Of a DNA stretch of 23,881 nucleotides, positions 1 to 7,079 are shown piece by piece (position 1 is the first letter of the stretch; each line of letters opens with the position of its first letter). Below the pieces are notes generated by a model. The model was not told the origin of the DNA. It made no database searches and saw only the letters and a program-made list of their open reading frames with translations. Location of the stretch: NCBI GenBank assembly GCA_002407855.1, contig DHPF01000014.1, positions 1-23,881 on the forward strand, written 5' to 3'. The DNA is from Bacteroidales bacterium UBA5371. Its GTDB lineage: Bacteria; Bacteroidota; Bacteroidia; Bacteroidales; P3. Both the position numbers and the translations under genes were made by a program.

Positions 1-33
1 CCATTAAAAATGTCCATTAAGCCTGATTTTAGA

Positions 34-74
34 AAAAAGGCCTTATCTTTGTAAAAAAAAGATAAGGCCTTTTT
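34..74 (-). terminator. Intrinsic terminator after tRNA-Ser(GGA)
   Basis: Perfect 16-bp inverted repeat, arms 34-49 and 59-74, with a 9-nt A-rich loop and a GGCC core. Read on the minus strand it lies directly after the tRNA-Ser gene and runs into a T-tract. The arms also end in T on the plus strand, so it could terminate in both directions. Confidence 0.85.
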
Positions 75-75
75 G

Positions 76-163
76 CGGAGAGTAAGAGATTCGAACTCTT
101 GAAAGCCTTTTGAGCTTTACGCACTTTCCAGGCGCGCTCCTTCAACCACTCGGACAACTCTCC
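76..163 (-). tRNA. tRNA-Ser (anticodon GGA)
   Basis: An 88-nt class II tRNA folds on the minus strand. The acceptor stem is GGAGAGT/ACTCTCC with discriminator G, the anticodon arm is CGCGC-CTGGAAA-GTGCG giving anticodon GGA, a long variable arm follows (AGCTC..., serine type), and the T arm carries TTCGAAT. CCA is not encoded. It reads UCC/UCU serine codons. It lies 64 nt downstream of the rluA-family stop on the same strand; I see no convincing promoter in the gap, so it may be read through from that gene. Confidence 0.93.
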
Positions 164-227
164 TTTGAAACATTATTTAAAGACTATCTAACGATAGTAC
201 ATTTGTTTTATTGTATTATTTTAATTT

Positions 228-1151
228 TTATTCTTTATTCTCTTGTTCAATCTCTAAAATATTTTCTCCTTTTTCGTGGAAAAGAGGTAGGTTTACTTTC
301 ATAAAAGTGTTGGGAAGAGAGGTTTCTATTTTAAATTTTTTGCCCGTAATGGGATGCTGCAATTGGATTGATGCACAATAGAGTTTTAGCCAGTTATAAG
401 ATACTTGTCTAAGTCCAAACCGAGTATCTCCAACAATTGGATTGCCAATATGGCTAAGTATAAAACGTATTTGTAAAGGAAAATAGGTTTGTGGAGTTAT
501 AAGTATATGAGTGTAGTTATCAAAATTCTCTATCGTAGAGTATTGAATGGAGCAAAGTGTAGCTCCTTCGGTTTGTGGTTTTTCTAAAAATATCCTATTC
601 TTTGAGCCATTCTTTAACCAAAGATTTAGCTTGTCATTCTTATGTTTAGGCTTTGAAACAATGAGTGCGTGATATTCTCTTTTGGTGTTTGGGAACGTCT
701 TTTTTAGTATCTCTTGTACTTTCTTGGTTTTGGCAAATAAACAAACTCCTGCTTCATCCGTTTGAGGATAGTGAACAATGAAAAGATTTTGTTTTATTCC
801 CCATTTCCTGCGAACATAACTCTTCGTGAGAGCATAAAGAGATTTTATCTTTTCATTAGGACGAGCATCAACGCTAACTCCTGCTGGTTTGATAACTGCA
901 ACTAAATGTTCATCTTCAAAAAGAATTGGAACATCAGTTTTCTCTCTTGCAATATGCTTTCCTCCTGAATATTTGGTGTATTCTATCTCTTCTCCCTTTC
1001 CAATTATAAGCTCTGGACTTTTAATAATGGCTCCTCTATAAGATATACAACCATATATTATTATCTTTTTAGCCTTTGAAACAGAGATGTCAGAAAAGGT
1101 TTCCAAAACTAAATTAAGCAGTGATATATTGTCTTTTGCACTAATTCTCAT
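228..1151 (-). CDS. RluA-family pseudouridine synthase homologue, catalytic Asp replaced
   Basis: A 307-residue protein with an S4-like RNA-binding N-terminus (about residues 10-58) and an RluA-type pseudouridine synthase fold (about 75-295). Enzymes of this family isomerise uridines in rRNA or tRNA using an Asp in the signature HRLDxxTSG. Here the collinear stretch is HYPQTDEAG (residues 127-135), flanked by the expected V before and LFAKTKK after. The catalytic Asp position is therefore Gln130, and the Arg/Leu before it and the TS after it are also changed. The fold is clear but the chemistry is doubtful; it may bind RNA without modifying it, or Asp132 may substitute. ATG start at 1149-1151, with an exact -7 element (TACTTTTG) just upstream, in a region shared with the divergent gldA-like gene. 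Confidence 0.8.
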   Translation of the reverse strand: MRISAKDNISLLNLVLETFSDISVSKAKKIIIYGCISYRGAIIKSPELIIGKGEEIEYTKYSGGKHIAREKTDVPILFEDEHLVAVIKPAGVSVDARPNEKIKSLYALTKSYVRRKWGIKQNLFIVHYPQTDEAGVCLFAKTKKVQEILKKTFPNTKREYHALIVSKPKHKNDKLNLWLKNGSKNRIFLEKPQTEGATLCSIQYSTIENFDNYTHILITPQTYFPLQIRFILSHIGNPIVGDTRFGLRQVSYNWLKLYCASIQLQHPITGKKFKIETSLPNTFMKVNLPLFHEKGENILEIEQENKE

Positions 1152-1170
1152 TAATTAATTATTATTATAA

Positions 1171-1202
1171 TTTGCAAAAGTACATTTTTTATTTTAATTT
1201 CG
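1171..1202 (+). promoter_or_regulatory. Promoter of the gldA-like gene
   Basis: TTTG (1171-1174), 20 nt, then TAATTTCG (1195-1202): a near-consensus Bacteroidetes primary sigma promoter with one mismatch in the -7 box. It ends 24 nt before the ATG at 1227. It overlaps the -7 element of the minus-strand gene. Confidence 0.55.
1175..1182 (-). promoter_or_regulatory. -7 element of the rluA-family gene
   Basis: TACTTTTG on the minus strand matches TAnnTTTG exactly, 23 nt upstream of the ATG at 1151. No clear TTTG -33 element is seen. Confidence 0.5.
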
Positions 1203-1226
1203 CAGTTCATTTGTAAATTGAATACT

Positions 1227-1940
1227 ATGTCTATATCAATAAAAAACCTCACAAAGATTTATGGTGAGCAAAAAGCATTAGATGATGTCTCATTAGAAAT
1301 AAATAAAGGAGAGATTGTAGGCTTACTTGGTCCAAATGGGGCAGGGAAAAGCACTATGATGAAAATAATAACTTGTTTTATTCCTCCAACACAAGGAAGT
1401 GTTAAGGTTTGTGGATATGATATATTTGACAATCCAATGGAGGTAAGAAAGAAAATAGGTTATCTTCCTGAGCATAATCCTCTTTATTTAGATATGTATG
1501 TTAGAGAATTTCTCCATTTCATAGCAGGAGTGCATAATTTGGGTAAGCAAAAGAAAGAAAGAACGGAACAAATAATTGAACTCACAGGTTTAACCAAAGA
1601 GGTAAATAAAAGAATAGGTGCTCTTTCAAAAGGTTATCGTCAAAGGGTTGGAATTGCACAAGCAATGATTCACGACCCAGAAGTTCTAATTTTAGATGAG
1701 CCAACTTCTGGCTTAGACCCTAATCAATTGATTGAAGTTAGAGAACTAATCAAAACAGCAGGAAAAGATAAGACGGTACTCCTCTCAACTCACATTATGC
1801 AAGAAGTTGAAGCCGTTTGCAACAGAACTATAATAATAAATAATGGACAAGTTGTTGCAGACGACGATACCAAACACTTAGCACAAGGAGAAAGTTTAGA
1901 AACAATATTTAGGAAGATTACCCACCATAATATTAAATAA
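1227..1940 (+). CDS. gldA: GldA-like ABC transporter ATP-binding protein
   Basis: An ABC ATPase of 237 residues from ATG 1227. An upstream TTG at 1218 is possible, but the ATG is a better fit to family N-termini. Walker A is GPNGAGKST (35-43), the signature is LSKGYRQR, Walker B is VLILDEPTSGLD, and the H-loop is STHIMQEVE. It most resembles GldA, the ATPase that with membrane subunits GldF and GldG forms an exporter needed for gliding in flavobacteria, as recalled from that family. Gld-type ATPases are usually about 300 residues; this one stops about 60 residues early. No gldF/gldG or other permease gene is adjacent, so its membrane partner and substrate are unknown. Bacteroidales relatives often keep it without gliding. 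Confidence 0.75.
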   Translation: MSISIKNLTKIYGEQKALDDVSLEINKGEIVGLLGPNGAGKSTMMKIITCFIPPTQGSVKVCGYDIFDNPMEVRKKIGYLPEHNPLYLDMYVREFLHFIAGVHNLGKQKKERTEQIIELTGLTKEVNKRIGALSKGYRQRVGIAQAMIHDPEVLILDEPTSGLDPNQLIEVRELIKTAGKDKTVLLSTHIMQEVEAVCNRTIIINNGQVVADDDTKHLAQGESLETIFRKITHHNIK

Positions 1941-1951
1941 TCTTAATTGTG

Positions 1952-1997
1952 TATTTAATCAATATTTAATCTCAAAATAGTATAAAAGATTAAATAT
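1952..1997. repeat. TATTTAATC motif, two direct copies and one inverted
   Basis: TATTTAATC occurs at 1952-1960 and 1963-1971, and its reverse complement GATTAAATA at 1989-1997, ending 35 nt before the gapA -7 box. A further GATTAAATA lies at 3121-3129 just after the gapA stop. This could be a regulator site, or chance in AT-rich DNA. Confidence 0.3.
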
Positions 1998-2032
1998 AAA
2001 CCTTAAAACTTTTCTAAATCAAATAATAGTTA

Positions 2033-2040
2033 TAACTTTG
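2033..2040 (+). promoter_or_regulatory. -7 element of gapA
   Basis: TAACTTTG matches the Bacteroidetes -7 consensus exactly, 59 nt before the gapA ATG, predicting a leader of about 50-55 nt. The -33 region is T-rich but lacks TTTG at the expected spacing. Confidence 0.6.
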
Positions 2041-2094
2041 CAATTCAAACTTTACTTTTAAAGTAAACACATTTATTAATCATATAAATCCAAA

Positions 2095-2106
2095 ATGAAA
2101 TGGTAA
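2095..2106 (+). other. Three-codon upstream ORF overlapping the gapA start
   Basis: ATGAAATGGTAA encodes Met-Lys-Trp-stop and contains the gapA ATG (2100) in another frame. It is the first AUG near the start in the predicted leader. It may only be coincidence. Confidence 0.35.
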
Positions 2107-3107
2107 AGATAGCAATTAATGGATTCGGACGAATCGGAAGAATCTCTTTCAGAAACATTCAACGCAAAGACAACTTAGAAGTTGTAGCAATTAACGACTT
2201 AACAGATGCAGCAACCCTTGCACATCTACTAAAATACGATTCAATACATGGTCGTTTTGATGGACAGGTTCATGCAGAGGGCGAATTTCTTGTTGTAAAT
2301 GGAAAGAAGATTAGAGTTTATGCAGAAAAAGACCCTGAAAATCTTCCATGGAAAGAGTTAGGTATTGACATAGTAATTGAATCAACAGGTATTTTCCGTA
2401 ATAAAGAAAAGATGGGAAAACACATCACCGCAGGGGCAAAGAAAGTTATCCTAACTGTGCCTGCTGACAAAGCAGAAGATGTTGATGCAACAGTTGTTTT
2501 AGGAGTAAACGATAGCATTCTAACAAAAGATATGACATGTATTTCTAATGCTTCTTGCACAACTAATTGTTTGGCTCCAATTGCAAAAGTACTTAACGAT
2601 AAGTTTGGAATAAAGAGAGGATTGATGAATACAGTTCATTCATACACAAATGACCAACATATCTTAGACCTTCCTCACAAAGACCTTCGTCGTGCAAGAG
2701 CCGCAGCACTTTCAATTATCCCAACCTCAACAGGAGCAGCCAAAGCAGTAGGATTAGTTATCCCTGAGCTAAAAGGTAAACTTGATGGCTTTTCAATGAG
2801 AGTTCCAACCCCAGATGGTTCAGTAGTTGATTTAACAGTTGAACTTAACAAGACTGTAACAAAAGAAGAAATCAACCAAGCAATGAAAGAAGCATCTGAA
2901 GGAGCAATGAAAGGAATCTTAGAATATACCGAAGACCCAATAGTAAGTTGCGACATCGTAGGTAACCCTCACTCTTCAATCTTTGACGCAAAACTCACAA
3001 TGGTGCTTGAAGGCAATATGGTTAAAGTAGTATCATGGTACGATAATGAAAACGGATACTCGAACCGAGTTTGTGATTTGGCAGAAAAATTAGCAAAAAT
3101 GATTTAA
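2100..3107 (+). CDS. gapA: Type I glyceraldehyde-3-phosphate dehydrogenase
   Basis: A 335-residue, full-length cytosolic glycolytic enzyme that converts glyceraldehyde 3-phosphate, NAD+ and phosphate to 1,3-bisphosphoglycerate. The N-terminal Rossmann motif is NGFGRIGR (7-14). INDL with Asp33 at the end of the second strand indicates NAD preference. The active site is SNASCTTNC with catalytic Cys153, with His180 in NTVHSYT as base. The C-terminal WYDNENGYSNRV motif is intact. The start at 2100 is fixed because the ATG at 2095 terminates after three codons. It has its own promoter and terminator, so it is probably monocistronic. Confidence 0.97.
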   Translation: MVKIAINGFGRIGRISFRNIQRKDNLEVVAINDLTDAATLAHLLKYDSIHGRFDGQVHAEGEFLVVNGKKIRVYAEKDPENLPWKELGIDIVIESTGIFRNKEKMGKHITAGAKKVILTVPADKAEDVDATVVLGVNDSILTKDMTCISNASCTTNCLAPIAKVLNDKFGIKRGLMNTVHSYTNDQHILDLPHKDLRRARAAALSIIPTSTGAAKAVGLVIPELKGKLDGFSMRVPTPDGSVVDLTVELNKTVTKEEINQAMKEASEGAMKGILEYTEDPIVSCDIVGNPHSSIFDAKLTMVLEGNMVKVVSWYDNENGYSNRVCDLAEKLAKMI

Positions 3108-3142
3108 TTCTTTCCCAAAAGATTAAATAACCATAATAATTG

Positions 3143-3177
3143 AAAGGAACAACTCTTAATGTGTTGTTCCTTTTTTT
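3143..3177 (+). terminator. Intrinsic terminator of gapA
   Basis: Perfect 11-bp stem AAAGGAACAAC (3143-3153) / GTTGTTCCTTT (3163-3173), 9-nt loop, followed by a run of T to 3177. It lies 35 nt after the gapA stop. Confidence 0.88.
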
Positions 3178-3211
3178 ATTTTACCCATATTTCAAACCAA
3201 AAAGACTTCCT

Positions 3212-3285
3212 ATTAACTCTTGATTCTAATTTTTTAGAATCAAATACTAAATTTTTAGAATCAAAAGATAATTCCTCGTAATCAA
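3212..3285 (+). repeat. 21-bp-period repeat array A, upstream of purM homologue
   Basis: Three units in 21-bp register end in AATCAA at 3243, 3264 and 3285. The reverse-complement consensus across loci is about TTGATTCTAAWAAATTARAA plus one base. The gene-distal edge carries ATTAACTCTTG (3212-3222), identical to the edge of array C. The first unit is also half of a perfect inverted repeat, TTGATTCTAA (3220-3229) / TTAGAATCAA (3234-3243). The array ends 33 nt before the purM-homologue -7 box. Confidence 0.7.
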
Positions 3286-3318
3286 AAGCTAATTTACAAG
3301 TTTATTGGAAAAATAACG

Positions 3319-3326
3319 TAACTTTG
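3319..3326 (+). promoter_or_regulatory. -7 element of the purM homologue
   Basis: TAACTTTG, an exact match to TAnnTTTG and identical to the gapA box, 29 nt upstream of the ATG at 3356. Confidence 0.6.
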
Positions 3327-3355
3327 CAATCTAAATACAGAATTTTAAGACTAAG

Positions 3356-4522
3356 ATGGACACACAAAAGTATAATCTAAGAGGCGTTTCAGCTTCAAAG
3401 GAAGATGTGCATAATGCAATTAAAAATATAGATAAAGGACTTTTTCCAAAAGCTTTTTGCAAGGTTGTGCAAGACCAACTTACTGGCGATAAGGACTATT
3501 GTATGGTTATGCATGCCGATGGGGCAGGCACAAAGTCGTCTTTGGCTTATATGTATTGGAAAGAAACCGGCGATTTAAGTGTTTGGAAAGGTATAGCTAT
3601 TGATGCAATAGTGATGAATCTTGATGACTTGCTTTGCGTAGGTATAACTGACAATATATTACTTTCATCAACAATAGGAAGAAACAAAAACCTTATTCCA
3701 GCAGAGGTAATCTCTGCTATAATAAATGGAACTGAGGAATTCCTTCAAGAGATGCGCAAAATGGGTATAGGCATTTACTCAACCGGAGGAGAAACAGCTG
3801 ATGTTGGAGACTTAGTGAGAACAATTATTGCAGATAGCACCGTTGTTGCAAGAGCTAAAAGAAAAGATATTATTTCAAACCATAATATTAAAGCAGGGAA
3901 CGTAATTGTAGGATTAGCATCCTTTGGACAAGCATCCTATGAAAATACTTATAACTCAGGAATGGGTAGCAATGGGCTTACCTCTGCACGTCATGATGTC
4001 TTTTCAAAAGAATTAGCAAAGAAATATCCCGAAAGCTACGATAATACTTTAAGCGAAGAAGTTGTTTATTGTGGAACAAAGCAGCTAACATCCTCAACCG
4101 AGATTAAAGACCTCAATGCCGCAAAGATGGTACTATCTCCTACAAGAACCTATGCCCCAATTATAAAGCAAGTTTTAGAACAATATCGCAACAAGATAGA
4201 TGGATTGGTGCATTGTTCAGGAGGAGCACAAACAAAGGTCTTGCATTTTGTAGATAATGTCCATATAATAAAAGATAATCTCTTTCCTATTCCTCCCCTT
4301 TTTAAAATGATACAGCAGGAGTCTAATACTTCGTGGCAAGAGATGTATAAGGTCTTTAATATGGGTCATAGAATGGAAATCTATACTGACCAAGCCACAG
4401 CTCAAGAGATAATATCTATTAGCAAAAGTTTTAATGTAGATGCTCAAATTGTAGGAAGAGTTGAGTCATGTTCACAAAAATCACTTACCATTCGCTCCGA
4501 ATACGGCGAATATAAATATTAA
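3356..4522 (+). CDS. purM: PurM-type AIR synthase (phosphoribosylformylglycinamidine cyclo-ligase)
   Basis: A 388-residue PurM-superfamily ATPase. This enzyme closes the imidazole ring in purine synthesis (FGAM to AIR). An ATP-binding glycine-rich segment HADGAGTKSSLAY lies near residues 53-65, then AIDAIVMNLDDLLCVG (about 82-97) and STGGETADVGDLV (about 142-154), all in the order expected for the family. The C-terminal half has GHRME near residue 341. It is longer than the E. coli enzyme (about 345) and diverges from it in the usual way of the Bacteroidetes form. A generic AIR-synthase-related protein is the alternative. It is single, flanked by its own promoter and a convergent aroA 46 nt away, and no other purine gene is near. 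Confidence 0.8.
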   Translation: MDTQKYNLRGVSASKEDVHNAIKNIDKGLFPKAFCKVVQDQLTGDKDYCMVMHADGAGTKSSLAYMYWKETGDLSVWKGIAIDAIVMNLDDLLCVGITDNILLSSTIGRNKNLIPAEVISAIINGTEEFLQEMRKMGIGIYSTGGETADVGDLVRTIIADSTVVARAKRKDIISNHNIKAGNVIVGLASFGQASYENTYNSGMGSNGLTSARHDVFSKELAKKYPESYDNTLSEEVVYCGTKQLTSSTEIKDLNAAKMVLSPTRTYAPIIKQVLEQYRNKIDGLVHCSGGAQTKVLHFVDNVHIIKDNLFPIPPLFKMIQQESNTSWQEMYKVFNMGHRMEIYTDQATAQEIISISKSFNVDAQIVGRVESCSQKSLTIRSEYGEYKY

Positions 4523-4568
4523 TAGCTGATTAACTCCCTATTTCTTTAATTCATAAAAGAGAAGGCTC

Positions 4569-5765
4569 TTATTGGATGTTTTCCCAGAAATTAGGGAAAG
4601 ATTTGTTTACACAAGCATTATCATCAACCTTTATTTGAGGGTATTTTAAGCTTAATAATCCAAACGCCATAGCTATGCGATGGTCGTTATATGTTTTTAT
4701 AATCAGATGATTGGAATTCTCTAATAAATCATTCTGCTTATTAAAAGGTTCTATTGTAAAGGTATTTTGGCTGATTTTAACATCTGCTCCTAAGGTTTTT
4801 ATGCCGTTATGGACTGCTTCTATGCGATTACTCTCTTTGTATTTGAGGTTACTAATGCCTTCAAAGCTTATCTTTTTGCCTGAAAGTAATCCTGCTACTG
4901 CTAAGCAAGGGAATATATCAGGGTTATTTTGAATATTGAATACAAGGTGCTTTTGTTGCGAAACTGCTTTTGGATTATAGGTTATGATAAGGTTATTATC
5001 CTTAAACAAGCTCTCTATCCCTAAGCTTAGATAGTACTTTTGAGCTATTTTGTCGGCTTGTAGAGAGTTGGGCATAAGTCCCTTGATATATAGTTCTCCT
5101 TTTTGCATTATGCAGAGCTTTTCATAGGCAAAGCAAACTGATGACCAATCGCTTTCTACTTGGCATTCTTTAAAGGTATAAGGAGAGTGAAGTATGGTTA
5201 TTTTATTTTTGATTTGTTTTAATTTGGCTCCGTGTTCTTGCATAAGTGCAAGGGTCATTTCTATATAGGGTTGGCTAACAGAGTTATTATTTGTGCTTAG
5301 GGTTATGCCTTTAATGTATGGCGAAATCAATAATAACGAGGAGAGGTGTTGGCTACTTATTGTGGTATCTATTTCTATATGTTTGTCTTTTTTTAGTTTA
5401 CCTCCAATAATTCGTAGGGGCAGATGGTGTGGTTTTGATAGATATGTAATTTCTGCTCCTAAGGTTTGAAGGGCTTCTAAAAGGGGTTTTATGGGTCTTT
5501 CTCTCATTCTTTTATCTCCATCTATTTCCCAAGAGCCTTCTTTAAGAGCTAAAAGGCCAATTAAAAAGCGGGTTACTGTCCCTGCATTCTGACAATGGAA
5601 GGTATTAAGTGGGTTGGTCTCTATTTGGTTTAAGAGGTTTTGTAATAATATTGTGTCTTGTGCCGTGGAGAGATTATTGATTTTTGCCTTAGTTTCTGAA
5701 AGATATTGTATTATTAGCAGTCTATTACTAATACTTTTAGACGATGGAACCTTAAACTCTTGCAT
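4569..5765 (-). CDS. aroA: 3-phosphoshikimate 1-carboxyvinyltransferase (EPSP synthase)
   Basis: A 398-residue enzyme of the shikimate pathway joining phosphoenolpyruvate to shikimate 3-phosphate. Visible signatures are the N-terminal SKSISNR (9-15) with the PEP/S3P-binding Lys10, NAGTVTR (60-66), RMRERP (86-91), SDWSS, the NPDIFPCLAV segment carrying the catalytic Asp, YKESNR (KESDR in many homologues), and the C-terminal DHRIAMA. It is slightly shorter than the E. coli enzyme (427), as usual in Bacteroidetes. The ATG lies 17 nt after the stop of the sigma-54 activator, so the two are very probably cotranscribed. Confidence 0.95.
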   Translation of the reverse strand: MQEFKVPSSKSISNRLLIIQYLSETKAKINNLSTAQDTILLQNLLNQIETNPLNTFHCQNAGTVTRFLIGLLALKEGSWEIDGDKRMRERPIKPLLEALQTLGAEITYLSKPHHLPLRIIGGKLKKDKHIEIDTTISSQHLSSLLLISPYIKGITLSTNNNSVSQPYIEMTLALMQEHGAKLKQIKNKITILHSPYTFKECQVESDWSSVCFAYEKLCIMQKGELYIKGLMPNSLQADKIAQKYYLSLGIESLFKDNNLIITYNPKAVSQQKHLVFNIQNNPDIFPCLAVAGLLSGKKISFEGISNLKYKESNRIEAVHNGIKTLGADVKISQNTFTIEPFNKQNDLLENSNHLIIKTYNDHRIAMAFGLLSLKYPQIKVDDNACVNKSFPNFWENIQ

Positions 5766-5782
5766 TTCTTTTTATGATTGGT

Positions 5783-7006
5783 TTAGAGCTTTATGTCAAA
5801 GTCGTTTATCTTTCTGTATAATGTTCGTTCGGATATGCCAAGTTCTTTTGCTGCTATGGAGCGTTTGCCTTTGGCTTTTTGAAGGGCAGCAATTATCATT
5901 TTCTTTTCCATTTCTTCAAGGGTTATTGGACTTTGGGCTATTTCAGAATAGTCGTTCTCTACAATATCTTCTTCTTCCGATACTATGTCTTGACTTGTTT
6001 CTTTGCTTTGTGGGGCGGAGTAGATAATATTGGTAGAGGGTGGAATGATTAGGGCGTCCGATTTATTAGTGCTTAGGTATTGTTTGACAAAGGTTTTTAG
6101 CTGCTGCATTTCTTCTTTTAACGAAGCAATTTGTTGTTTGTTATTTAGAATTGTTAGTATGATTTCTTTCTGACTTAATATCTCATCACTAAAACAATTA
6201 TCTACAATCATAGGAAGTGAAGGTGGCTGAGGTATATATTGTTTTAGAGTATCTAAATTTATGATTTTCTCTGTTTCTATTATAGAGATTTGTTCGGTAA
6301 TGTTTTTTAACTGACGTATATTTCCTTGCCAACGATAATTTATAAGATACTGCTTGGCCTCTTCTGTAAGTTCAATTATAGGCATTTTATATTTCTCTGC
6401 CTGATCAACTGCAAAGCGGCGGAAAAGAAGATATATGTCTTCTTTTCTTTCTCTTAATGGTGCAACAAAAATAGACACTTGGCTCAATCTATAATAGAGG
6501 TCTTCTCTAAATTGTCCTTTTCTTATGGCTTCTAATAGGTCTATATTTGTTGCTGCAACTATTCTTACATCCACCTTTTGCGGTTTGCTTGAACCAACAG
6601 GCAGAAATTCTCCATTTTCTAATACTCTCAGTAGTTTTGCTTGCATTGAAAGAGGAAGCTCTCCTACCTCATCCAAGAATATTGTTCCTTTGTCGGCTTC
6701 TGTAAAATAACCCTTTCTATCTCTATCGGCACTTGTGAAAGCTCCTTTTATGTGTCCAAAAAGTTCACTTTCTATTGTCCCTTCGGGAATTGCTCCGCAG
6801 TTTACGGCAATATATCTACCATGTTTTCTTGGACTATTTTGATGAATTATCTTTGAAAAGACTTCTTTCCCCACTCCACTCTCACCTGTTACCAAAACAC
6901 TCATATTGGTAACTGCAACTTGAAGGGCTATTTCTAAGGCTCTATTGAGTTTTGGGCTATTGCCCATTATTCCAAAGCGGGTTTTAACGGATTGTATTTC
7001 TTTCAT
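5783..7006 (-). CDS. Sigma-54-dependent transcriptional activator, no receiver domain
   Basis: A 407-residue bacterial enhancer-binding protein. The AAA+ domain begins almost at the N-terminus: Walker A GESGVGKE (41-48), the sigma-54 contact loop reading GAFTSA (88-93) instead of GAFTGA, Walker B GTIFLDEVGE (107-116), and an arginine-finger region REDLYYRL (167-174). A linker (about 255-350) includes a short leucine-rich stretch, and a Fis-type helix-turn-helix ends the protein (about 366-404, GKRSIAAKELGISERTLYRK). There is no response-regulator, GAF or PAS domain, so its input signal is not visible. The closest remembered relatives are Bacteroidetes activators found with envelope genes. It lies 17 nt upstream of aroA and downstream of the PLD-like gene, with its own -7 box. 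Confidence 0.9.
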   Translation of the reverse strand: MKEIQSVKTRFGIMGNSPKLNRALEIALQVAVTNMSVLVTGESGVGKEVFSKIIHQNSPRKHGRYIAVNCGAIPEGTIESELFGHIKGAFTSADRDRKGYFTEADKGTIFLDEVGELPLSMQAKLLRVLENGEFLPVGSSKPQKVDVRIVAATNIDLLEAIRKGQFREDLYYRLSQVSIFVAPLRERKEDIYLLFRRFAVDQAEKYKMPIIELTEEAKQYLINYRWQGNIRQLKNITEQISIIETEKIINLDTLKQYIPQPPSLPMIVDNCFSDEILSQKEIILTILNNKQQIASLKEEMQQLKTFVKQYLSTNKSDALIIPPSTNIIYSAPQSKETSQDIVSEEEDIVENDYSEIAQSPITLEEMEKKMIIAALQKAKGKRSIAAKELGISERTLYRKINDFDIKL

Positions 7007-7026
7007 AAGAGAGTTCTATTAGCATG

Positions 7027-7034
7027 CAAATATA
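7027..7034 (-). promoter_or_regulatory. -7 element of the sigma-54 activator/aroA operon
   Basis: TATATTTG on the minus strand fits TAnnTTTG exactly, 20 nt upstream of the ATG at 7006. No -33 TTTG at the proper distance. Confidence 0.45.
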
Positions 7035-7079
7035 CAAAGAATTGACAAAATGGCAGTTTAGCTAATTTATAAAATCAGC

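Noticed and set aside
110..304. 64-codon plus-strand ORF
   Set aside because: It overlaps tRNA-Ser and the 3' end of the rluA-family gene in antisense; its hydrophobic translation comes from AT-rich sequence.
2318..2956. ORFs antisense to gapA
   Set aside because: Shadows of a strongly conserved gene; no promoter or family match.
3212..3285. CRISPR array or tandem minisatellite
   Set aside because: Units are degenerate over their whole length, with no conserved repeat/unique spacer structure and no cas genes.
4523..4568. Terminator between purM homologue and aroA
   Set aside because: Only a 5-bp AAGAG/CTCTT stem without a T-tract; too weak to call.
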